DNA of 64,000 bases, from contig JAQGDQ010000067.1 in NCBI GenBank assembly GCA_030141605.1, positions 62,001-126,000 on the forward strand. Direction: 5' to 3'. The stretch comes from Tubiluchus corallicola (lineage: Eukaryota; Priapulida; Priapulimorpha; Priapulimorphida; Tubiluchidae). The translations under genes and the position numbers were made by a program. Positions 12,287 to 22,244 of this stretch are shown here, one piece after another; position 1 is the first letter of the stretch, and every line of letters begins with the position of its first letter. The notes below the pieces were generated by a model, which had not been told where the DNA came from, did not search any database, and worked only from the letters and a program-made list of their open reading frames with translations.

Positions 12287-12447
12287 CACTTTAACTCTCC
12301 TTTGAACTTCGGCACGATGCCAGTTCCCATCATCAAATCGTACATTTGCTGGTTTCACTGTTGCTTCCATGACTCCTGCACCCAGGTACACCACAAAATG
12401 CACGTGCCCCTCCTCCAAATATAAAATTAAGTAGCTTTCTCCATCCC
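12287..12447 (-). CDS. Nrx-1: Neurexin, third recognised exon: middle of LNS2
   Basis: This 161-bp exon follows acceptor TTCACTTTAG and starts GG, completing the Gly codon from the previous exon (G|GG). Its 53 codons read DGESYLILYLEEGHVHFVVY, then LGAGVMEATVKPANVRFDDG, NWHRAEVQRRVKV. These are the L-x-L-x-x-G-x-[VL] strand and the F-x-D-G-x-W-H-x-[VA]-x-V-x-R motif of laminin-G domains. The proposed end is GTG|GTAAAA, phase 0, directly after the R-R segment; neurexin splice site 2 lies at this place in LNS2. The donor has GTG rather than AG before GT, so the exact end is less certain than the start. The rest of LNS2 was not found to the left. Confidence 0.86.
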
Positions 12448-13714
12448 CTAAAGTGAACAGGTCAAGGATAGTTTACGCTTCAATATGTTTTAGAAAAATT
12501 TAGCGTAGCAAATACCGTCTCTACCAGCCTATCTACTATCATCTACTACTATAAAGCTGCATTTACCAGATATCAGAAATTGGGTCTACGTTACTTTGTG
12601 TAAGGACAAATACTTTATCGGTCAAGTTGTCTAAACGTTGTGTGAACACAAAAATAATGTTAAGTCGTATGCGTGTCAATCATACGTATGTACTCTATGG
12701 TGTAACTTTTTCCAATACAATTACACTCCTTACTCTAAAGTATTACGCAATCACTCTACAATCTTCGACTTTTTGGAAAGATGTAGCATAAGTGTATAAT
12801 TTGTAAATTCTAATATTCCTAACTATGACGTCATTACAAGAAAGATCACAGGATCATTTATATATATGGGCTGGCAGAATTACCCAATGATATAGTTGAT
12901 AAACAGCGCGTTTACTCTTCATATCGTGGTACAATTATATGGACCTATTGGCATAGAATATGTTTTGCAGTACGCAATCAATATCTTTTACAATGGGGCT
13001 GGTATTGAGTCTGGTGCTCGGCCTGATCCAGTGCGCTATGGGTTCTTATAACTTCAGATATATATATATATATATAGGGTGGCGTAAAGTATGCTGAAGT
13101 TTTGATTACAATATTATAACAAGAAAAAAACGAAATCGCTTGAAAATTGTCATGCTGATGTTGTATACGATGATGAACGTCAGAAATTTTAGTCATTCCA
13201 AAGATACAGAAGTTTCAAATCAGCCAGGAAAAAAAATAAATGCCAGAAATATTTCGTGTCACTAATATTAAAATTTACAAGAAATGTTCTATGTGTCCAT
13301 CAAAAACGAAGGCATTTTCCAACAGCTGATACAGTTTCTCTCTTCTTTCTTAGCTCTCAATAACATTTTTTAGCTCTCAGTAATATTTGTCTTTAGTTTC
13401 TCTGCATCAAACAGCTGTGTGCACACATCTTACTCTTTCTGTAAGGTAGCATTTTTCCAGATACCATAGTTCAGAAGAGTAAGTCCCATTTATTCTTGAT
13501 AACAAATCTGTGTTTTATCTTTTGTGGTGAAGACCATGTTGCAAACTACTAATTGATTTCTTTATTGTTTGTTGCAATGTACTGATTGCTTTATGTTTTT
13601 CAAGTCTACTCTAATACATCATCGATTTAAATAGGTAGCGGTTTAAGCAAATGCGTTGATATGCTCTCCACACTGCAATATTCTATATTAAAACTTAAGT
13701 AGAGAAAGCATTAC
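12448..13714 (-). other. Neurexin intron, 1,267 bp, phase 1
   Basis: The intron lies between the two LNS2 exons, bounded by GTAATG on the right and CACTTTAG on the left (minus strand). It contains a short (TA)n tract at about 13061-13077. I see no coding or transposon signature in it. Confidence 0.8.
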
Positions 13715-13861
13715 CTGAGTAAAAAAGTAGGCCGCTTGGATGTTGTGTTTTGAAGAATAACGTTATTACTTCGTTGCTGCTGCTAATGGAACCACCTTTG
13801 GAAGATAAATTATAACTAATGTATTCTGCACCATGAAAAGATGCTTCTGCTGGCTTCTTGG
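13715..13861 (-). CDS. Nrx-1: Neurexin, second recognised exon: start of LNS2
   Basis: This 147-bp exon has a pyrimidine-rich acceptor (CTGTTTGTTTCAG, minus strand) and a donor ACTCAG|GTAATG. It enters with CC, completing the G left by the upstream exon to make GCC (Ala), and ends with one base of a Gly codon. The 48 complete codons read AKKPAEASFHGAEYISYN through EVITLFFKTQHPSGLLFYS. That is the N-terminal part of an LNS domain: A-x-F-x-G-x-E-Y-x-x-Y, then the I-x-L-x-F-[KR]-T-x-x-x-x-G-L-L-x-[YH] strand pair. The order EGF1 then LNS2 is exactly that of alpha-neurexin. The join falls between EGF1 and LNS2, the position of canonical splice site 1 in neurexins, where cassette exons occur in other animals. 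None was recognised here. Confidence 0.89.
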
Positions 13862-14399
13862 CTGAAACAAACAGAAAACTAATTAAAAACATTATGTAGT
13901 TTAACAAAGCAGTGACAAAGTGTGAGTTGGTAGGAAGTTGTAGCAAATGACGATAGGTAGCTGGAAATATGAGGTGTGTGTTATTTTACTTCATTACCTC
14001 TTAATCAATGCAAAATCCAATTTAATGATCATTAGCGGCTGTGCCTTGTGCTCTCAAAATCCCGAGGACAGACGCTTCTCTAGTGAATATTGAAGTCAAA
14101 TAATAATCCAACAGTTAAATTCGTCGTAACGTAAGTAATTAGCTCCTCATGCAGCAGTCATGCAGTAGCAGATTCATTTACACGACTTAGGACAAATAAA
14201 CTGGGTGCTACAAACGACATAAATAATGCATGGAAATTTGTACAGGTAAAAATTTCTATATTTCTACATTTGACAAAGATTTCTATATTTGACAAACATG
14301 AACCTGTGAGAAAGAAAAAGTAAAAACATATACCAATGGTAGAGAGACTTAATTCAGGAGCTCAACGTACACTTTGTTTAGGTAAGCAATGAAAAATGT

Positions 14400-16715
14400 A
14401 TGAAAAATAGGGGAGTTTTCTTTGATGATGCTATTAACTGGAAGGCTGGAAGCTCGCTCTGGTTTCCAAGAACCATGTAGGTGCCATAATGATGGATCTG
14501 AGCAAAGCTTTCGATGCCTGTCTCATTGTCTTATGATCTAAATTGTATGGTCTCACGCAAAAGTCACTAAATCCAGTTATCTCCAGTTATCTATCACTGT
14601 CACGGTCGTATTTAGCAGACTAAAATGAATAGCCATTTAATTGTAATAACACATTTACGTGGCATTTGAAAAAAATATTAGCTATATCTGAATGTATTGT
14701 ATTGAACCTGTCATTACTAACTAATTAACCGAATTTGGTAAACGTTATAAACAGGTGGCTCCACCTATTGGGAGTTCGACAACGAAATGTTACAGTTCAA
14801 CTTTTGGACCAAATTTTGGTTTCATGATCTCATACCTATAATACCGATGTGATTGAATGATTAACTGGGTCACGACAGGTATGACTTGAGAGGGGCAGAT
14901 TATTCCACGAGGTTACGGGGATAGTGGTTAAATGGCCGACTCAGCTAAAAGGCCAATTGATTTTGTCTTTGTCGGGGCGTTGGCCGACAAGACGTTGCTT
15001 CGGGTTGCTTTTATAATCAACTTCATGACTTGCAATAGCTACCTCAATTGAATTGTTCACACTACCAGTCATTATCTTGAGTAGACAGAACGTGAGCCAT
15101 ACGTCTGGTATTTGGCAAATGACATTTTCCTGTGATGGGTATGCTTCCATGACGGTGGAGTTTTCAACCAAAAAGGCACAAAAAGTAGACTTCTAATATA
15201 TTCTGAAAGCCTGGTACCTGACTCATTAGAAGGAGAGGTCGTCAGGAGAATCTTGGTAGTCTGTCATCGTCCGCTAGTCTCGTTAAGCCAGTCAAGCGAG
15301 TGGAACATTGGTGCGGTCGCCGTTGCCGATGAGGCTGTTAGCAAAGTGATTCCAGCCACCTAAGTGTGTGAACCCCGGAACTTTACGGGAGACGCCCTGC
15401 CTACGTGAAACGCTAGCGGACTGATTATAAATGAGGGGTACCCCGCTGTTCTTGTGCAAGTTGTGAGTTTTTGTTTATTGTTTTGGATTAATTAATCAAT
15501 TATGCCAATTAAAATGTTAAGCCTATGGCAAACAATTTGTTTATTTAAACGTTGTTGTGTTCACTGTTTCCGTTCACACTGTATCACCATTGGCCCATTC
15601 TCTGTACTTTAGGAAGGACCGACCCCTCCTGCGCTTGTAACTGCCTTAGAATTTAAATAAACATTGCTGTTCCTTAACATTTGGAGTCACCGACTTAATC
15701 CATCTTGTCTTAAGTTGCCCGACCCAAGTTAGAGGCCCAGTTGGGCTAGCAAAGAATTTCGTGACTCGAATGTTACAATCACACCGTTTTTACAGGGCAA
15801 AAGTTCTGAAAAGCTTTAGTCCATGGGGATTAAAACAGACAGGCGTGCCACAAAGTTCCATACTTGGGCCCCTTCTTTTTAGCATCTTCTTAAATGACAT
15901 GTTACTTAAATTATAAAATATTGCTCTTTACAATTATGACGATGGCAAACGTATTAGCCAGACACACAAAAACATAAAGAAACTGAGAACAGATCTTGAA
16001 TGTCAGAGTGAGAAAGCAATGGTATGAAGGCCGACCCAAACCAATGTCAGGCTATGTTAATTTCACCTGACGAACTAACTCCCTACTTCACAACAAGAAG
16101 TAAAAGTTCTTGGCGTGTCAATCGACGACAAATTGTGTTCGAAAATCATGTGTCCGAGATGTGCAGAAAGACAGCAAAACAATTATCTTACACAGACTTA
16201 GTTGCTTTCTATATGAAAAAAGTAAATTAATTATTTATAATTCTTTTATAGCTACAAATTTTAAATATTGTCCTTTATTATGGCATTTTTACTCTGTCAC
16301 GAATACGTGCAAAATTGAAGGAAAGCGGATTACGTTTTGTTTACTATGACTACACATTACACAAGCACATATGAAGGTCTTTTATTGAAGGCGAACATGT
16401 GTACCATGCATGAAATGGGCCTTAGGTGTTTAGCTAAAACAATACATAAAGTACTACATGGTACTGGATCAAAGCACGTAAAAAACTCGTGACAAAAAAA
16501 CAAGACACCAGATCGACGAAATTCAGAACAATGTTATGGTGCCGAAATTTAACACTGTCAGATTTGGCAAGGAATCAGTAAGGTATAGTTTGCAATGATT
16601 TGCATTCTTATTTTAAGAAAACAGCAAATTACAAACAATTTTAGCATTAATTAATACTTGGAATGGCAAATCGTGTAAATGTAAATACTGTGCTAACATA
16701 TACAGACGTAAAACA
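14400..16715 (+). mobile_element. LINE (CR1/L2-like) reverse-transcriptase relic, split by a solo LTR
   Basis: From about 14460 the frame reads VSKNHVGAIMMDLSKAFDA, the polymerase motif with catalytic Asp. After the solo LTR (14598-15777) it continues FSPWGLKQTGVPQSSILGPL and LFSIFLNDM; the expected G of PQGS is S. Further on YDDGKRI stands for the YADD-type box. The C-terminal NTVRFGKESVRYS and W-N-G-K-S-C-K-C-K-Y-C (about 16656-16695) match the end of CR1/L2-like ORF2 proteins. Many stops show it is dead. The 5' part and endonuclease are absent. Confidence 0.78.
14598..15777 (+). mobile_element. Solo LTR with 5-bp target-site duplication
   Basis: The segment begins TGTCACGGTCG and ends GAATGTTACA (TG...CA). 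It is flanked on both sides by ATCAC (14593-14597 and 15778-15782). Removing it and one ATCAC restores the LINE frame SYLSH-RFYRAKVLKS-FSP. A TATA-like TTATAAATG at about 15425 and an AATAAA at about 15655 fit U3-R-U5 order on the plus strand. It has no gag/pol, so it is a solo LTR of about 1.18 kb. The retroelement family (gypsy or BEL) is undetermined. Confidence 0.85.
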
Positions 16716-16950
16716 TAAATCGCTTTGAATGAAAAATGTTTTGTGTATTATATTAACTTGGCAACTGTCTTTTAAATTACGGGTTATGTACTATTTATTT
16801 ATTATTTATTCGTAATTAAAAAGTAATCACTTGTTTACAATACATTACACACCAAAAATAATACTTCGGAAAAAAACAAAAACATTAAAAAGACTAAATG
16901 ACAACCATTAGCCTCAAAAATCATACGTAAAATTGCCATAAAGTCATGTG
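16716..16950. other. AT-rich spacer
   Basis: A TATTTATTTATTATTTATTCG run at 16790-16811 may be a LINE tail in reverse orientation; nothing else is recognisable. Confidence 0.3.
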
Positions 16951-16957
16951 TACGTAA

Positions 16958-17266
16958 TTAATCCTCCACGGTAAATGTTAAGATTTCACTCAATTCATTC
17001 AAGCAATAAAAAGAGAAATCTCTTCCTTCTATTGTATTTAAAATATTCATCGCCAGAAATATTTTAGAAATTTGTTCCTCAGTTAGTTTGCATACCTCTT
17101 TAAATACAAGTAATCGTACAAGCTTCGGCTTAGATATCATCAATGCAAAACCTACATTATACTTTTGGCATGTGTATTTCACATTATTTCCCACACGTGA
17201 TAAAACTGTGTAACAACTTTGTTGAGTAACCGCTACGATAACATGTATAAAATAAGTTTTCAATAC
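16958..17266 (-). CDS. Unidentified ORF, about 100 residues
   Basis: The open frame ends in TAA at 16958 and runs back at least to 17263. Composition is protein-like rather than AT-noise: LSRVGNNVKYTCQKYNVGFA, SKPKLVRLLVFKEVCKLTEE, QISKIFLAMNILNTIEGRDF, SFYCLNELSEILTFTVED in sequence. The acidic, helical C-terminus with TEEQISKIFLAMNILNTIEG looks like a folded domain. Upstream, GATAATTGCAAG could be a splice acceptor or simply continuing frame. I do not recognise the family. It lies inside the neurexin intron on the same strand but cannot join the flanking exons. A nested gene exon or the C-terminus of an unknown mobile-element protein are both possible. Confidence 0.4.
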   Translation of the reverse strand, partial: VLKTYFIHVIVAVTQQSCYTVLSRVGNNVKYTCQKYNVGFALMISKPKLVRLLVFKEVCKLTEEQISKIFLAMNILNTIEGRDFSFYCLNELSEILTFTVED

Positions 17267-17269
17267 CTT

Positions 17270-17800
17270 GCAATTATCTAAATAATGGGCTTTATCACAT
17301 TACAAATACGGAGCAGAAAATACCTATGTGATTTTCTTGGAAGGTTCCATAACATTCTCACGCCTATATTCTACGCAGTATCAAGTGACGTTAATTGGGG
17401 GACATTACATTTCCAATATTGAGAATCATAAAAACTATGACGATAACTCTTAAACTTTGATACAACCAAAAGAAATTTGTAATTACATTGTTCCTTCTGT
17501 AAATAAAATGGTTACAATTCAAAATTGTTACAATATCCTTTGATCATAACATCATCTAAATTAGTCATGTTACAATTCAAAAACAGCCAAGATGTTCAAC
17601 CTTATTGCACCAAGTAAGTGAGTGGCCGTCAAGAATTATACGAGATTTATTATTGTAAATACGCACTGAACTTTTTTAAAAACAATGAAGTTGCTCTTGA
17701 TCTAAATAAGTTGAATATTCCATTCCGTTCCACAAATCGATCTTTTCCTGGAGGCTGATTGTACTAAACTTGGATGGACAGTTTCGGAAAACACCCATTG
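17270..17800. other. No gene recognised
   Basis: AT-rich intron sequence with TTACAATTCAAAA occurring twice (about 17513 and 17569) and no other structure. Confidence 0.3.
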
Positions 17801-18080
17801 ATGGAACCCATTAGCGTTCCGCGGAATCTAAACCGTCCTATTACACCCTCCATTTGGAATGTGCTATCCAACCACTACCGGTACCGCCACAGCACTTTCA
17901 TGTTTTCTCTTACTAAAAATTGCTAATTTTATGAAACGAGCTAAAATGGAACCCATTAGCGTCCCGCGGAATCTAAACCGTCCTACTACACCCTCCATTT
18001 GGAATGTGCTATCCAACCACTACAGGTACCGCCACCGCACTTTCACGTTTTCTCTTACTAAAAATTGCTAATTTTAGTGG
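17801..18080 (+). repeat. Tandem duplication, ~131-bp unit with 145-bp offset
   Basis: ATGGAACCCATTAGCGTYCCGCGG starts at 17801 and again at 17946. The following ~130 bases (through CTTACTAAAAATTGCTAATTTTA) differ by only a few substitutions. The high identity implies recent duplication. The unit also contains the inverse-like TTTCGG context at both outer edges, so it may be two SINE-like units. Confidence 0.88.
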
Positions 18081-20000
18081 TTTCGGCCCGTTGGTTCCTC
18101 CCTGTAGCCCCCGATTCGAAAAATAAACCAGCAGTGGACCACAGCAGGCATCACCATTGATCTGATATATGAATCCACCAGAATGATGCAGTAATTGGAG
18201 CTACGGTTGCGACGGTATATATGTATATACATACCAAGGACAGTAAAATATAGTGAGATACATTATTTTCTTAATCTTTTGGTCATTTAAAAGTTGAGTT
18301 TTTAATCGCTTGCTCCAAAACTATGAAATTTGTTAAAAAGTGACAATTTAAGAAGTTCAGTAGCAACTTCAGAAAAAGGTTTTAGGGCATAACATTCTCT
18401 GATGGTGCATCAAGCTATGCAAACAGCTTCTAGTTCACTTTGGCAAACAATTCTCAGATATGCCCACAAAGCAATCTCAATAATGACAGAAAGCGTTGTT
18501 CTTTATTACCCGCTAGCAAGTTTCCCCTATGTCTGACTAGCTATTCTCGTAAGCTAGTTCTCGCATTTGGATAGTTGCACTTGACATGGCTTCTCAGATT
18601 CCCAGCAGTCATGCTCCCAGTGTAGTAGGGAGACATGGTGCGTCTTATACTATAAGTTTATGATGCCTAGCATTGCCACACCATTTTCAACGCTTGGTTT
18701 AGAATTTTTGTATAGCTAAGCTGTTAGTTTTAGCTGTTACCTTTGCTGCTACCTTAGGTCATTTCACAGTGAGGACGCAAGGAAAATGACACACGGAGTT
18801 GCAGTCCGAAAATCAGCGCAAGAAAGTTCATTTCACAGTAAATCGCACGGTTTTTTCCGCCTGTCCAGTTAGCTGCAGCTACTTTGCGAGTTATACTTGC
18901 CGTACTTTTCATATACAATGTACAATTAATAATGTTAGTCAATTGTAATGTCAGGCCTATTTTTTTCAGCAGTAAAGGTCTATTATAGCCATTTCCATTA
19001 ATAAAACATAAACTCATCAGTGTGTCATATCTAAGATTGAATTCCGCGAAGATTCCTCACGAAAATGGAACATCCAGCAATTCTACCATGCGGCAAATTT
19101 TCTCACGAGGAGGACTCATAGCTTCTAGCTGGCGACAGAATTACTCACAAAGAATTGCATGAGGAATTTTGCTGCGCTGCCTCACTATGAACTATATGTA
19201 TATAGGTGTGCGTGATCATCGTTAAATTCGTTCATGGGCTCACCTGAGCTTTTCAAAGGACTGGCCTGCAATATATATATATATATATAACAAGGTATCA
19301 AGTAATACCTTTTATTAAGATTAAACAAAGGTAGGTCAAAATTGTGTCACATTGCCAGCACGAAATGCCGTATAATCAAATCTTACTGAAATATGTGCAT
19401 ATTAAAATATGGCGAATGATAAGGCTGTCCCGGGATAAACCAGATAAACAGTGGGTATCAATTGCTAGACCCAAAGAAACGGTACAGTCGCAGATCAGTA
19501 GAAATTTACAGCACCAGTCTTCTTCCCACATTTTTTCTATTTTAAAAAAAATCCACTTAAACAAATTGCGAACAACAAGTTGACAGTATACGCTTTTTAC
19601 ACACGCAGTTATATAAACGTCAATAAAATTCCCTAATCTATCTGTTTTCTGAGCCGCAAGTGATTCAGTATGATTGCCGGCTTTTCCTGTTCCATGAGAT
19701 CATCGTTACCGTCACTCAGTGCTGACTAATATTAACCACCTACAAATGTTAACAGAGCCTAATAGGTTTGCAGGAAATTTATACCTCGGCCTTACAATTC
19801 AAATTCAAGATATTTTACGAAACACAGGGAAAGTTTGATACGTTGAATTGAATTTACATAACGCACAGCGTTTAGATAGCATGTTATTTAAAAGATAGTG
19901 AAAAGTAACTATAAAGACAGTTTGGAACAGGAAATCCATTATTTTATGTTGAACATTTTATATTAAACATAAATATTTAATGTGAAAATTAATAGTGTGA
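18081..20000. other. No gene recognised
   Basis: Intron sequence with short (TA)n/(AT)n at about 18215-18232 and 19271-19289. ORFs of 60-87 codons overlap on both strands and look like chance. Confidence 0.3.
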
Positions 20001-20004
20001 CACA

Positions 20005-20760
20005 AGTTACATGAGATGGCAAATTCAACGAAATCAGCAGACATTGGTAAGGATTACGATTCCACTATTAAGAGAAAAACTATATGAATCATTCCTGAAT
20101 CAAATCACAATAAATGAGCACGTTGATGACACAAGCAGCGTAACAATAAGAGAAGAGGAGTTACACAACTTGGTGTATGGCATGACGTACGCAATGAATA
20201 TTCTAGAGCCGAGGGCGAAACTGACTGTGACCAGTAATGAACAGAAACATTATTCAAGTAACAAATTAAGCGTCTCAAGAAAGATTACTATGACTAAGTA
20301 CATTGACAATGATAATGGTACAGTACAAATAACAAACGGCTGCTACCTAAAGTAGTGTTGGAAAAATATGTTAGAATTTCTGAAACTCGCAAAACGTCAT
20401 CATCAAATCTACACTCAAGAAAATATCATCCTCCATAGTGAAACGGAATATCCTAGTGCGATACAGTTAAACACACCCAAACTTGATTATGTAATTATGC
20501 AATTATGTATTAAAGACTCTCTCAGACACTGAAGCTCATAACGTAAAAACATCAAGGCGTCGAACATGCCTATTTCAAAAAATCTAGTGCCTGGATTTGA
20601 CACGATAAATGACAATAGAGACGCACTACAAAAACAATTAGAAAAACTAAATGAGCTAATTCTAAACCAGAATACTAGGTTTTGCAGGTACAAATGTTTT
20701 GGTCCATTACCCCTTCCCAAGGTAGTATATGCATTAGAAGCCACAATATATTAGACTGTA
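20005..20760 (+). pseudogene. Decayed coding tract upstream of the SGNH-like region
   Basis: Two plus-strand ORFs with protein-like content: 20011-20355 (LREKLYESFLNQITINEHVD, IREEELHNLVYGMTYAMNIL) and 20566-20754 (DNRDALQKQLEKLNELILNQ, a short amphipathic coiled-coil-like helix). No family is recognised. Their strand and position suggest they belong with the tract at 21143-22240, perhaps one mobile-element ORF broken by frameshifts and stops. Confidence 0.35.
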
Positions 20761-21142
20761 CATTTAAAATTTGACTTATACTGCTACCTTTTACTGACAT
20801 TCTGGCTTTTTCTCGACTCAATATTGGACCAACAATGTATGTATGCATTTTAGCTTTTTAGTGTAACGTAGTAATCCGTAGCACTTATTTTCTAGCACTT
20901 ATTTCAGTAGTTTTGTACATGTAGTAATTGTAGACTACAGAACATTTGTATTTTGCAGAATAAACTAACATAGATATGGGAACGCAACTTTGATTTGAGT
21001 GTATACAATACACTAGCCTAAGTAAAATCGCAGATGCCTTAAATGCATAGCCTATACCATCTATAAATGTTGAAACACAGACGGATAACAGCGTACTAGG
21101 AAAGGCAGACAATATGGCAGGAAAACAGATGAAGGAGACAAT

Positions 21143-22240
21143 GTGTGTGAGAGCAACATCAGCGAGATGCGACATAAGCCTACCCCAAAAACTCTGAATG
21201 CTGCGACAGAGACTCTCAATTTAGATGATTCGAGGACCAGATATCTAAACCCACAAGACATTTGCAGAAACATTCAAGTGCACTCTCACAGGGGAATTAC
21301 TATGGGCGAACTCAAGGAACTTGTTACGATCCAGCATCCTCCAATTCAGATTGAAAGTGTCATTCTTACATGTGGAGTTAACGACATTAAGCAAGCGCTG
21401 GACAGAACTCAATTTCAAGGCTCAGAAGCATGGTAGCAAGAGAAGGAAATGGTTGCCGATATACCCAAGACTGTATAGGTAACATTAAAAGCAAAATTTG
21501 GCCGTTGCAATGTATTTGTTTGTAGTATCCCCACATTTAAATCTGCTATGTACAATAAGTACACACACGCTAGTTTGTCATTGCAAAGGCTAACTCAATC
21601 ATTCGCTCATACAGTGACCAGTTGTTTAATATGATTGCTAAATTAGTATCAGATGACGTCAGAATTTGTGATTTAGTTTGCCATTTCACCGATGAGAACT
21701 TAATGGCTAGAGAAGGCTTGCATTTTAGTAGGCAGGGGGTCAGCAAGTTAACAGAACGTATGGAATTGTGTATAAACGCCAAAGATCGCTGGCACAGAGC
21801 GAAAAAAAGCAACAGCTATTATGTATCTAGAGTACCTTCTGTAAAAAAAACAGTAATTTTAGGCTGAGACCTAATGCAGTCAATGGCCTAATCCTTTAAA
21901 TGGGTCTAAGCCTGGTGTACTGCCGTCCCCGTTTGTAACAGATAATAGATCATTAACCACTAGGCCCGCTAGCATTACAAGACCTGCAATTAGTGCAAAC
22001 TACTTTGAAGAGAAACCAGAACTTGAGAATGGGCCTAGCTCGTTTATATTGACCACTTCGTGTCGAACAGACAATTGCGGAGACTCTTCTAACGCCGGTC
22101 AAATAATGCACGAGGATGTTAGGTCTTCACATACAGATAATGAAAATGCGGGATACACGAGAAACGCAAACCAACACGATTTTGCAAACGCAGACCCCTA
22201 CATACAAAACAATCAGATTAAAAAGCAAAGGTTAACTTAG
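21143..22240 (+). pseudogene. SGNH/GDSL-hydrolase-like coding relic (possible LINE ORF1)
   Basis: Successive plus-strand frames give IQIESVILTCGVNDIKQAL (about 21350-21390), equivalent to block III V-I-L-x-x-G-x-N-D of SGNH esterases. They then give DDVRICDLVCHFTDENLMAR and EGLHFSRQGVSKLTERM (21670-21765), equivalent to the D-G-x-H-x-S/N-x-x-G-x-x-x-L block with the catalytic His. A Ser/Asn-rich tail (22049-22240) follows. At least two frame breaks occur. Such domains are found in ORF1 of CR1-type retrotransposons and in repeated genes of aquatic invertebrates. The LINE at 24790 could be its downstream part, but 2.5 kb of unrelated sequence intervenes. Confidence 0.5.
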
Positions 22241-22244
22241 AAAC

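Noticed and set aside
14789-15777. Alternative LTR start at TGTTACA (14789)
   Set aside because: Its flanks show no target duplication, whereas 14598-15777 has perfect ATCAC duplications and restores the LINE frame.
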